This document shows positions 15,344 through 22,008 of a stretch of DNA of 22,846 nt, in pieces. The position numbers and the translations under genes were made by a program. Location: the NCBI GenBank assembly GCA_041655035.1, contig JBAZCN010000046.1, forward strand, positions 1 to 22,846, read 5' to 3'. Each line of letters begins with the position of its first letter. Within the stretch, counting starts at the first letter, position 1. The notes under the pieces are model-generated. The model was given only the letters and a program-made list of their open reading frames with translations. It had not been told where the DNA came from and did not search any database. The DNA is from NAT127 sp041655035. GTDB taxonomy: Bacteria; Pseudomonadota; Gammaproteobacteria; Pseudomonadales; Porticoccaceae.

Positions 15344-16402
15344 ATGAAAAGAATCTTCATTGCACTGCTGGCGGCATGGTTTCAGTGCGCGGTGGCGGCT
15401 GGCGATGACATCGTTTTCAGGGATGACCCGCCGCCGCGCCATACCGTCGAGGTCGGCGACACCCTGTGGGATATCTCGGCGATGTTTCTCCGCGATCCCT
15501 GGCGCTGGCCAGAGCTCTGGGAAGCCAATCCGCAGATCGCCAATCCGCACCTCATCTATCCCGGCGACGTGATCGCCCTGGTCTATGTCGACGGCAAACC
15601 GCAGTTGACCCTGGCGCGCGGCGGGGCCGCGGACGACGGCCAGCGCTCCGGCGCCGACGGCCGCACTGTGGTACTGAGGCCGCAAATCCGCGAGGCCGCC
15701 CATGCCGAAGCCATTCCCTCTTTACCCCTCGGCATCCTCAACAGCTTCCTAAGCCGCACCCGGGTCGCCGCCGAAGGCGAGCTGGACACCGCCCCCTATG
15801 TGCTCGCCGGCTATGAGAAGCGCCTGATGTCGGGCAGCGGCGACGCTTTCTTTGCCCGCGGGGCCCTGTCCCCCGAGGTCGACTTCTACGGCATCTACCG
15901 CAAGGGCGACCCCTATATCGACCCTGATACCCGCGAACTGCTGGGGCTCAAGGCCGAAGATATCGGCTCGGCCCAGCTGAAGAGCATCGAGGGCGAAGTG
16001 GCGACGCTGATCACCACCCGCAGCGCGCGGGAAATCCGTGTCGGCGACCGGCTGCTGCCTCACGAGCAGCGCCGGCTCGATCCGGCCTTCTACCCGCGTG
16101 CCCCCGACACCGAGGTCCAGGGCAAGCTGATCTCGGTGGAGGGCGGCGTCAGCCAGGTCGGCCATCTCGATGTGGTGGCCATCAATCGCGGCGACCGGGA
16201 CGGCATCGACGTGGGCAGTATTCTCGGCATCTTCAAGGCCGGTGAGCGGATCCGCGACCGCATTGCCGGCGATGAAATCATCCTGCCTTCGGAGCGCGCC
16301 GGGCTGCTGATGGTATTCAGGGCCTATGAAAAAATGAGCTTCGGGCTGGTGGTTCATGCCGATCGCCCACTGGCGGTAGGCGACGAGATCGGCAATCCCT
16401 GA
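15344..16402 (+). CDS. Secreted LysM-domain protein
   Basis: This 352-residue protein has a signal peptide (MKR, then a hydrophobic stretch to about residue 19, cleaved near AVAAG) and an N-terminal LysM domain at about 33-80 (HTVEVGDTLWDIS ... NPHLIYPGDVI), which binds peptidoglycan. The remaining 270 residues match the conserved family found next to dprA in Pseudomonas and relatives (PA0020-like, from memory), containing strand-rich repeats but no catalytic motif I can name. AGGA at 15331-15334 is well placed before the ATG at 15344; upstream in-frame codons lack a signal sequence. It is divergent from def. A periplasmic, cell-wall-associated role is inferred. Confidence 0.92.
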   Translation: MKRIFIALLAAWFQCAVAAGDDIVFRDDPPPRHTVEVGDTLWDISAMFLRDPWRWPELWEANPQIANPHLIYPGDVIALVYVDGKPQLTLARGGAADDGQRSGADGRTVVLRPQIREAAHAEAIPSLPLGILNSFLSRTRVAAEGELDTAPYVLAGYEKRLMSGSGDAFFARGALSPEVDFYGIYRKGDPYIDPDTRELLGLKAEDIGSAQLKSIEGEVATLITTRSAREIRVGDRLLPHEQRRLDPAFYPRAPDTEVQGKLISVEGGVSQVGHLDVVAINRGDRDGIDVGSILGIFKAGERIRDRIAGDEIILPSERAGLLMVFRAYEKMSFGLVVHADRPLAVGDEIGNP

Positions 16403-16434
16403 GGGGCGTTGCTGCAACTGAGTACTTATTCACC

Positions 16435-16461
16435 GGCCCGGGATTGCTCCGGGGCCTTTTT
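16435..16461 (+). terminator. Intrinsic terminator-like hairpin between the LysM gene and dprA
   Basis: GGCCCGG (16435-16441) pairs with CCGGGGCC (16449-16456, one bulged G) around the loop GATTGCT, followed by TTTTT (16457-16461). The dprA ribosome binding site begins only a few bases downstream, so dprA either has its own promoter within the LysM gene end or depends on readthrough. Confidence 0.7.
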
Positions 16462-16474
16462 CCAGGGAGGGAAG

Positions 16475-17569
16475 ATGTTATCCGAAACGGATTGTGCACT
16501 GGTTGCTGCGGGCCTGCCGGGGATGACCCCGGCGCTGATGGGCGCCGCGGTGCGGCGATTCGGGAGTTTTGCGGCCCTGCTGGCGGCGGGCCGCGACGAC
16601 TGTCCGCCGCCGCTCGATCGCGTTATCCACCACTACCGCGTCGGCGCCGGCAAGCACCGCCGCTTGGCCCAGCGCCTCGCCGCCGAACTGGATGCCAGGG
16701 GCATCGCCCCCCTGCCCCTGACCGACCACCGCTATCCCGCCCTGTTGCGGGAGATTCATCGCCCGCCGCCGCTGCTCTATGTGAGGGGCGACATCACCCT
16801 GCTGTCGCTGCCGCAGCTGGCCATCGTCGGCAGCCGCAGGGCGAGCAGCGGCGGGCTGGCAAGCGCCCGGGCCTTTGCCGCCGAGCTCGCCGCCGCCGGC
16901 TTTGCCATCACCAGCGGCCTGGCTCTCGGCATCGACGCCGCCGCTCACCGCGGCGCCCTCGACAGAGGGCGGACAATCGCCGTGCTGGCGACCGGCGTGG
17001 ATGTGGCCTATCCCCGCCAGCATGCCGCCCTCGGCGATCAGATCCTCGCCGCCGGCGGCAGCCTGGTCAGCGAGTTCCCGCCTGGATTTGCGCCTCGGCG
17101 GGAGAGTTTCCCCCAGCGCAACCGCATCATCAGCGGCCTCAGCCTCGGTGTCCTGGTGGTGGAGGCCGCCATCAAGAGCGGCTCGCTGATCACCGCGCGG
17201 CTGGCCATGGAGCAGGGCCGCGAAGTGTTCGCCATGCCCGGATCGGTCCACAATCCCCAGGCCAAGGGCTGCCACCAGCTGATCCGCGAGGGCGCGATGC
17301 TCACCGAAACCGTTGCCGATATCGCCGAACAGCTGGGCGGCCTGCTGGCATACAAGGCGGAGGAAGCCGGCGGCGAGACACCGCCGGCGAATTTCCCGGA
17401 CGACGAATTGGCGGTGCTCGAGGCGATGGGCTTCGAGCCCACCGACATCGACAGCCTGGTGGCGGCGACCGGGATGGGAATTTCCGGGCTGACCGCCGTG
17501 CTGGTCAACCTCGAGCTGCAGGGGCTGGTGGAGAATGTTGGCGGCTTTTTCCTGCGCCAGCGTTGCTGA
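16475..17569 (+). CDS. dprA: DNA-processing protein DprA (Smf)
   Basis: This 364-residue cytoplasmic protein binds incoming single-stranded DNA and loads RecA during natural transformation. It shows a short N-terminal SAM-like helical part (1-75), the Rossmann core with AIVGSRRAS (116-124), GLALGIDAAAHRGAL (148-162), FPQRNRIISGLS (212-223) and SGSLITA, and a C-terminal winged-helix domain (about 305-360). The length and architecture match E. coli Smf (374). GGGAGG (16465-16470) immediately upstream of the ATG at 16475 is a strong ribosome binding site, though close. dprA is kept in many non-competent bacteria, so its presence does not prove competence. Confidence 0.96.
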   Translation: MLSETDCALVAAGLPGMTPALMGAAVRRFGSFAALLAAGRDDCPPPLDRVIHHYRVGAGKHRRLAQRLAAELDARGIAPLPLTDHRYPALLREIHRPPPLLYVRGDITLLSLPQLAIVGSRRASSGGLASARAFAAELAAAGFAITSGLALGIDAAAHRGALDRGRTIAVLATGVDVAYPRQHAALGDQILAAGGSLVSEFPPGFAPRRESFPQRNRIISGLSLGVLVVEAAIKSGSLITARLAMEQGREVFAMPGSVHNPQAKGCHQLIREGAMLTETVADIAEQLGGLLAYKAEEAGGETPPANFPDDELAVLEAMGFEPTDIDSLVAATGMGISGLTAVLVNLELQGLVENVGGFFLRQRC

Positions 17570-17618
17570 CGCACGCGGCCCCGGCCGTAGAGAGCCGTGC
17601 TGTCCCGGCTGAGCCGGA

Positions 17619-17647
17619 TTGCCGCACCTGGTCATTTGCGGTAGTCT
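17619..17647 (+). promoter_or_regulatory. Possible promoter of the tsaC-hemF-aroE unit
   Basis: TTGCCG (17619-17624) and TAGTCT (17642-17647) have a 17-base spacer. The -35 matches four of six and the -10 only three of six consensus bases. A small CCGGC-TGA-GCCGG hairpin (17605-17617) lies just upstream and may mark the end of the dprA transcript. Weak call. Confidence 0.25.
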
Positions 17648-17695
17648 CGTCGACCTTTCCGCCGCCTTGACCGCAAGCAGCGCCGCTTCCCGAGC

Positions 17696-18283
17696 ATGGA
17701 GAACCCGATCACCGTGGACTGGACGCGACACCACCGCATCCACCGCGCCGCCCAGGCGATTGCTCGGGGCGGGGTGGTCGCCTATCCCACCGAGTCGGTA
17801 TGGGGGCTGGGCTGCGACCCCCGCGATGCCGGGGCGGTGGATGAAATCCTTCGCCTCAAGGGGCGGGCGGTGGCCAAGGGCCTGATCCTCATCGCCGCTG
17901 ACCTGGACCAGGCGCTGCCGTTTCTGGGCCCGCTGGCGGAGGCCGAGCGCCGGCAACTGGCGGCGCCCGGCACCCGGCCGGTGACCTGGGTGGTGCCGGC
18001 GAGCCCGCTGGCGCCGCCGTGGATCACCGGCGGCCGCGCCACCCTCGCCCTGCGCATCACCCGCCACCCCCTGGCCGCTGCACTCTGCGCGGTGGCCGGC
18101 ACGCCGCTGGTTTCGACCTCCGCCAATCCCCAGGGCCGGCCGCCGGCGCGCAATGCCCTGCAAGTCAGGCAGTACTTTGGCGACCGGCTCGCCGATATCA
18201 CGCCCGGGGCGGTGGGCGGGGCGGCCAAACCCAGTGAAATCCGCGATCTTCGCAGCGGTGAAATCCTTCGGCCAGGAGACTGA
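17696..18283 (+). CDS. tsaC: Threonylcarbamoyl-AMP synthase TsaC (YrdC)
   Basis: This 195-residue enzyme makes threonylcarbamoyl-AMP from threonine, bicarbonate and ATP for the universal tRNA t6A37 modification. It has the YrdC-domain features GGVVAYPTESVWGLGCDP (about 25-42), LKGRAVAKGLILI with the conserved lysine, and STSANPQG (about 142-149). The length equals E. coli TsaC (190) rather than the longer Sua5 form. No strong Shine-Dalgarno precedes the ATG at 17696. hemF begins six bases after its stop. The same tsaC-hemF-aroE neighbourhood is common in Pseudomonas-like genomes. Confidence 0.95.
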   Translation: MENPITVDWTRHHRIHRAAQAIARGGVVAYPTESVWGLGCDPRDAGAVDEILRLKGRAVAKGLILIAADLDQALPFLGPLAEAERRQLAAPGTRPVTWVVPASPLAPPWITGGRATLALRITRHPLAAALCAVAGTPLVSTSANPQGRPPARNALQVRQYFGDRLADITPGAVGGAAKPSEIRDLRSGEILRPGD

Positions 18284-18289
18284 CCAGCC

Positions 18290-19189
18290 ATGACCAAAGA
18301 CGACGTCAAAGACTACCTCCTCGATCTCCAGGACCGCATCTGCCGGGAGCTGGCCGCCGAGGACGGCGGCGCGGATTTCCGCGAGGACAGCTGGCAGCGC
18401 CCCGGGGGTGGCGGCGGGCGCTCGCGGGTGATCGCCAATGGCGCGGTGTTCGAGAAGGGCGGGGTGAATTTCTCCCACGTCCACGGCGACCGCCTGCCCC
18501 CGTCGGCGACCGCGGCGCGGCCCGAACTGGCCGGCCGCGCCTTCGAGGCGATGGGGGTGTCACTGGTGGTCCATCCCGAAAATCCCTATGTGCCCACCTC
18601 TCACGCCAATGTGCGGTTCTTCGTCGCCGAGAAGGCCGGGGAGGCACCGGTGTGGTGGTTCGGGGGCGGCTACGACCTGACGCCCTACTACCCGTTTGCC
18701 GAGGATTGCGGCCACTGGCACCGGACCGCGAAGGCGGCCTGTGAACCCTTTGGCGGTGAAATCTATCCGCGCTTCAAAGCCTGGTGCGACGACTACTTCT
18801 TTCTCAAGCACCGCAACGAGACCCGCGGGGTGGGCGGTTTGTTCTTCGACGATTTCAGCGAGCTCGGTTTCGAGCGCAGCTTCGCTTTCCTGCGCGCCGT
18901 CGGCGACAGCTATACCCGCGCCTACCTGCCCATCGTGGCGCGCCGCAAGGGGCTGGCCTGGGGCGAGCGGGAGCGTGATTTCCAGCTCTACCGCCGCGGC
19001 CGCTACGTGGAGTTCAACCTGGTCTATGACCGCGGTACCCTGTTCGGCCTGCAAACCGGTGGGCGCACCGAGTCGATCCTGATGTCGCTGCCGCCGCTGG
19101 CCCGCTGGGCCTACGACTGGCATCCTGAGCCGGGCACTCCGGAGGCGGATCTCTACGACAACTACCTGGCCCCGCGGGACTGGCTGTGA
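18290..19189 (+). CDS. hemF: Oxygen-dependent coproporphyrinogen III oxidase
   Basis: This 299-residue enzyme decarboxylates coproporphyrinogen III to protoporphyrinogen IX using O2 in haem synthesis; the length is identical to E. coli HemF. Conserved segments are GGVNFSHVHGD, NPYVPTSHANVRFF, WWFGGGYDLTPYY, HRNETRGVGGLFFDDF and YVEFNLVYDRGT. AGGAG at 18274-18278, inside the end of tsaC, is the ribosome binding site. It requires oxygen, so it fits the aerobic lifestyle suggested by coxB. The gene sits in a tight run with tsaC and aroE, 10 bases before the aroE start. Confidence 0.98.
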   Translation: MTKDDVKDYLLDLQDRICRELAAEDGGADFREDSWQRPGGGGGRSRVIANGAVFEKGGVNFSHVHGDRLPPSATAARPELAGRAFEAMGVSLVVHPENPYVPTSHANVRFFVAEKAGEAPVWWFGGGYDLTPYYPFAEDCGHWHRTAKAACEPFGGEIYPRFKAWCDDYFFLKHRNETRGVGGLFFDDFSELGFERSFAFLRAVGDSYTRAYLPIVARRKGLAWGERERDFQLYRRGRYVEFNLVYDRGTLFGLQTGGRTESILMSLPPLARWAYDWHPEPGTPEADLYDNYLAPRDWL

Positions 19190-19199
19190 GGGCTAACCG

Positions 19200-20021
19200 G
19201 TGACCGACCGCTACGCCGTTTTCGGCAACCCCATCGCCCACTCCCGGTCCCCGGACATTCACGCCCGCTTCGCCGCCCAGACAGGGCAGGATCTGGTTTA
19301 CGACCGCCAGCTGGTCGCCGTCGACGGCTTTGCGGCGGCGGCGGACGATTTTTTCCGCGCCGGGGGCCTCGGCCTCAATATCACGGTGCCCTTCAAGCTG
19401 GATGCCTGGCGCTATGCCGGCGCGCTGACCGACCGCGCCCGGCATGCCGGCGCGGTCAATACCCTGGCGCGCCTCGCGACTGGCGCCATCCTCGGCGACA
19501 ACACCGACGGCGCCGGGCTGGTGCGGGATATCCGCAGCAACCTCGGCTGGCCGATAGCCGGCCAGCGGCTGCTGGTGCTCGGCGCCGGCGGCGCGGTGCG
19601 GGGCGTGCTGGAGCCGTTGCTCGCGGAGCGGCCGCTGTCGGTGACCGTCGCCAATCGCACCGAGGACAAGGCGCTGGCGCTGGCCGCCGCCTTCGGTGGC
19701 CTCGGCGCGGTGGCGGGTTGCGGGTTCGCCGCGCTCGAAGGCCGCGCGTTCGATCTGGTGATCAACGGCACCAGCGCCAGCCTGGCCGGCGACCTGCCGC
19801 CGCTGCCCGAAGGCCTGCTGGCGTCCGGCGCCTGCTGCTACGACATGATGTACGGCCGGGAACCCACGGTGTTCATGGCCTGGGCGGCCGGGCGCGGCGC
19901 GGCGGCGATGGCGGATGGCCTGGGGATGCTGGTGGAACAGGCGGCGGAAGCCTTTTTCCTGTGGCGCGGTGTCAGACCCGCCACCGAGAGTGTGATCGAG
20001 GCCGTCCGCGCCGCGTTGTGA
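19200..20021 (+). CDS. aroE: Shikimate dehydrogenase
   Basis: This 273-residue enzyme reduces 3-dehydroshikimate with NADPH in aromatic amino acid synthesis; E. coli AroE has 272. The N-terminal substrate domain has GNPIAHSRSP (9-18), NITVPFK with catalytic Lys66, and GDNTDG with Asp103. The Rossmann domain has LGAGGAVRG (127-135) and the NADP-selecting NRTEDK. It starts with GTG at 19200, seven bases after GAGGG (19188-19192), which overlaps the hemF stop, so the two are probably translationally linked. Confidence 0.97.
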   Translation: MTDRYAVFGNPIAHSRSPDIHARFAAQTGQDLVYDRQLVAVDGFAAAADDFFRAGGLGLNITVPFKLDAWRYAGALTDRARHAGAVNTLARLATGAILGDNTDGAGLVRDIRSNLGWPIAGQRLLVLGAGGAVRGVLEPLLAERPLSVTVANRTEDKALALAAAFGGLGAVAGCGFAALEGRAFDLVINGTSASLAGDLPPLPEGLLASGACCYDMMYGREPTVFMAWAAGRGAAAMADGLGMLVEQAAEAFFLWRGVRPATESVIEAVRAAL

Positions 20022-20037
20022 GTGCGCCGCGAGTCAC

Positions 20038-20053
20038 CGGCTGCGCGCAGCCG
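20038..20053. repeat. Perfect 16-base palindrome after aroE
   Basis: CGGCTGCGCGCAGCCG is an exact palindrome 16 bases after the aroE stop. A second palindrome, CACCGGTG, follows at 20057-20064. Neither is followed by a T tract. They are part of a 140-base palindrome-rich gap between aroE and the convergent gamma-carbonic-anhydrase-like gene. Confidence 0.5.
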
Positions 20054-20072
20054 CACCACCGGTGATCGAAGA

Positions 20073-20097
20073 ACGGGCCGCTGCAAAGTCGGCCCGT
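20073..20097. terminator. Hairpin without T tract between convergent genes
   Basis: A perfect 8-base stem, ACGGGCCG (20073-20080) with CGGCCCGT (20090-20097), encloses a nine-base loop. No run of T follows on either strand, so intrinsic termination is uncertain; its position between convergent genes favours a transcript-end role. Confidence 0.4.
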
Positions 20098-20132
20098 GGG
20101 GTGTGAGAAGACGCACGGGCATTGGTTTGTGC

Positions 20133-20164
20133 GGGAGCGCTGCGCTTCGTTCCTCAGCGCGCCC
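20133..20164. repeat. REP-like imperfect palindrome
   Basis: GGGAGCGCTG (20133-20142) pairs with CAGCGCGCCC (20155-20164) apart from one internal A-G mismatch, around a 12-base loop. The form (mismatched GC-rich stem preceded by TTTGTGC) resembles the REP elements of Pseudomonas-like genomes. Only one copy is in the window, so repetitiveness cannot be shown. Confidence 0.35.
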
Positions 20165-20754
20165 TATCGGGTACCCGATGGCCTATCCTGGTGGTCAGAG
20201 GGCAGGCTTCCGGCCTCCTCAGCCAGATACTGATCCTTGAGCTTGACGTAGTTGGCCGGCGAGTAGGTGAAGAAGCGCCGTTCAGAGTCCTTGAGGGGGC
20301 GGCCCTGCTTGGCGGGGTTGCCCACGTACACGTAGCCGCTTTCCAGGGTTTTGCCCGGCGGCACCACGCAGCCGGCGCCGATGATCACCTCGTCTTCCAC
20401 CACCGCGCCGTCGTTGATGATGGCGCCGTTGCCCACCAGGATGCGGTTGCCGAGGGTGCAGCCGTGAAGCAGGGCGCGGTGGCCGATCACCACGTCGTCG
20501 CCGATGTTCAGCGGCCAGCCGCCGGGGTTGAAGTCGCTGGCGTGGGTGATGTGCAGCACGGCGTTGTCCTGGACGTTGGAGCGGTTGCCGATGCGGATGC
20601 TGTGCATGTCGCCGCGAATCACCGCGCCGGGCCACACCGAGGCGTCATCGCCGAGCACCACGTCGCCGATGACGGTAGCGGCCGGGTCGACATAGGCGCG
20701 CTGGCCGAGCTGGGGCGTCTTGCCGCGGAAAGAGCGAATCGACGTATGGGACAT
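20164..20754 (-). CDS. yrdA: Gamma-carbonic-anhydrase-like hexapeptide-repeat protein (YrdA family)
   Basis: This 196-residue protein is built of left-handed beta-helix hexapeptide repeats (VIGDVVLGDDASVWPG, IRIGNRSNVQDN, IGDDVVIGHRALLHG). His68, His92 and His97 are placed as the zinc ligands of the gamma-class carbonic anhydrase fold, presumably at trimer interfaces. E. coli YrdA shares this fold, but carbonic anhydrase activity has not been generally established for the group, so the function is uncertain. AGGA about nine bases upstream supports the ATG at 20754. The C-terminal tail (about 181-196) is encoded by palindromic DNA, including the exact palindrome ATCGGGTACCCGAT at 20166-20179, and looks non-conserved. 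Confidence 0.92.
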   Translation of the reverse strand: MSHTSIRSFRGKTPQLGQRAYVDPAATVIGDVVLGDDASVWPGAVIRGDMHSIRIGNRSNVQDNAVLHITHASDFNPGGWPLNIGDDVVIGHRALLHGCTLGNRILVGNGAIINDGAVVEDEVIIGAGCVVPPGKTLESGYVYVGNPAKQGRPLKDSERRFFTYSPANYVKLKDQYLAEEAGSLPSDHQDRPSGTR

Positions 20755-20788
20755 GACGGGTTCCTGTGCTGCTGCGAAGAGGGAGGGT

Positions 20789-20794
20789 TATAAT
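20789..20794 (+). promoter_or_regulatory. -10 hexamer for the zinc-ribbon gene
   Basis: TATAAT at 20789-20794 is a perfect -10 box for plus-strand transcription starting near 20801, 27 nt before the ATG at 20828. No -35 box is recognisable. It overlaps the -10 element of the divergent promoter on the other strand. Confidence 0.35.
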
Positions 20795-20817
20795 AGCCTT
20801 CAGCGAAGTTGAATCAA
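20790..20817 (-). promoter_or_regulatory. Predicted promoter of the yrdA gene
   Basis: On the minus strand TTGATT (20817-20812) and TATTAT (20795-20790) are separated by 16 bases, matching four and five of six consensus bases. The start would be near 20783, about 29 nt before the yrdA ATG. Confidence 0.45.
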
Positions 20818-20827
20818 GGGTGGTGCC

Positions 20828-21067
20828 ATGACGGTCGTCAAACGCTTTATTGCCGGGGCGGTGTGTCCCAGGTGCGCGGCCCTGGACCGGATCGTCATGT
20901 ACAGCGATGACGGTCGCCAGTACCGGGAGTGCGTGAGCTGCGGCTACAAGGATGAAATGCGCTTCAACACCGCGCCGCGCGAGCCCGATACCCGGGTCAA
21001 CCGCACCGAGGCCGAGCGCCGCGAGGCGGTGCGGCCGGTGCGGCTGGTGGATCCGCGCAAGGATTGA
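20828..21067 (+). CDS. yheV: Small YheV-like zinc-ribbon protein
   Basis: This 79-residue protein has two CxxC pairs, CPRC (13-16) and CVSC (35-38), arranged as a zinc ribbon (AVCPRCAALDR ... YRECVSCGYKDEM). The charged C-terminus is rich in Arg and Glu. It matches the YheV/TIGR02443 family (DUF2387) of gammaproteobacteria, whose role is unknown; a nucleic-acid or protein-binding function is only inferred from the fold. AAGGGTGG about five bases before the ATG is a fair ribosome binding site. The stop is just 16 bases from the stop of the convergent 217-residue gene. Confidence 0.85.
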   Translation: MTVVKRFIAGAVCPRCAALDRIVMYSDDGRQYRECVSCGYKDEMRFNTAPREPDTRVNRTEAERREAVRPVRLVDPRKD

Positions 21068-21083
21068 TTGCGCCGGCAGCCGT

Positions 21084-21737
21084 TCAATGGATGGAAATGG
21101 CGTTGTACGACGGCAAGTGCAGCGGATCGTTGCCGAGGCGGTCGCGCAGGCAGGGCCAGCGGCTCAGCATCTCCGCCAGCCGCGGCGATCTGTCGGGCCG
21201 CGCGGCCCACTGGCTGTCCCGCCAGCGGTTGATCACGTTGGTGGCGATGAGGTGGACCGCCTCGTCCAGCTGGTTGGCGTAGCTCTCGCCGATCAACTGG
21301 TGGATGATCAGGTTCGAGCGGGTGATGTCGAGGGGTGCCAGCAGTTTGCCCCGCGACACCATATGGTGGTCGTTGACTTCCTCCAGCAGGCGGTGGGCCA
21401 TGTAGGCGGTGTTCATGGCGCCGTTGAGCCCGTGGTGGCCGATCACCAGTCGCGGTGGCCGGGCAAACAAGTCGATACAGTGATCGATGGTGGTTTCGGC
21501 CTCCTCCTCGGTGCCTTGCAGGGCGCCGATCTCCCGCAGGGCGTCGAGGATGTCGGGCAGCCGCTGGACGTAGTCGCTGACGAAATCCACCAGGGAGGAC
21601 ACCGGGTCCTGGCCGCTGATGTGGATGTTGCCATGCAGCTTGTGCAGGCGGCCGTGCAGCAGATAAACCAGCTCGCTGGTGCGGCGTTCGTGATCGAGGG
21701 CGTCGGCTATGGCGGTGCGCAGATTGACTGTATCCAT
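21084..21737 (-). CDS. Conserved-looking hypothetical protein, function unknown
   Basis: I do not recognise this 217-residue protein. It appears all-helical and soluble, with no signal peptide or membrane segment. Notable features are a His-rich stretch (VIGHHGLNGAMNTAYMAH near 98-115, then DHHM), an acidic helix with GTEEEAET near 75-82, and a basic, Trp-containing C-terminal part (NRWRDSQWAARPDRSPRL). The codon pattern is strongly GC-biased at third positions, as in neighbouring genes, which supports real coding. The ATG at 21737 has no good Shine-Dalgarno sequence; AGGG lies about 15 bases upstream. It is divergent from coxB and convergent with the zinc-ribbon gene, so a shared regulatory region with coxB is possible. 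Confidence 0.75.
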   Translation of the reverse strand: MDTVNLRTAIADALDHERRTSELVYLLHGRLHKLHGNIHISGQDPVSSLVDFVSDYVQRLPDILDALREIGALQGTEEEAETTIDHCIDLFARPPRLVIGHHGLNGAMNTAYMAHRLLEEVNDHHMVSRGKLLAPLDITRSNLIIHQLIGESYANQLDEAVHLIATNVINRWRDSQWAARPDRSPRLAEMLSRWPCLRDRLGNDPLHLPSYNAISIH

Positions 21738-22008
21738 GGTTGAAAACTAGACCCTGACCGTCAGATTGCAAAGAACCAAAGAGTATAAGCAGCGGCGGTG
21801 CCGAAGCGGGCGGGCACTACGCAAAACGATCTCTTCCTCAGGAAAATGCCTATTTCAGGCTATTCTGGCGCTACGTTGTCGTGACGGCCGGGAAAACCTT
21901 CTGCTATACTCCCGGCCCTGCCCGGGTAGGCAACGCCTTTCGCGCGTGCGATCTCTGCACGGGAGCTAAGAAAAAAATCTCTAGAACTCAACACGGAGAA
22001 GACGGGCA
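21738..22008. other. Divergent control region between the unknown gene and coxB
   Basis: These 271 bases hold no gene. They are visibly more AT-rich than their surroundings. Contents I can name are an inverted repeat CTGAC-C-GTCAG at 21754-21764 close to the minus-strand start, the coxB promoter at 21881-21910, and a small hairpin CGTGC/GCACG at 21945-21961 in the predicted coxB leader, followed by a run of seven A. Confidence 0.55.
21881..21910 (+). promoter_or_regulatory. Predicted extended -10 promoter of coxB
   Basis: TGCTATACT (21902-21910) is an extended -10 element with five of six consensus bases in TATACT. GTGACG (21881-21886), 18 bases upstream, matches four of six -35 bases. Transcription would start near 21917, giving a leader of about 92 nt. 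Confidence 0.55.

Noticed and set aside
16478..18484. A 668-codon open frame antisense to dprA and tsaC
   Set aside because: It runs through two unrelated verified genes and a noncoding gap, as expected of a chance frame in GC-rich DNA.
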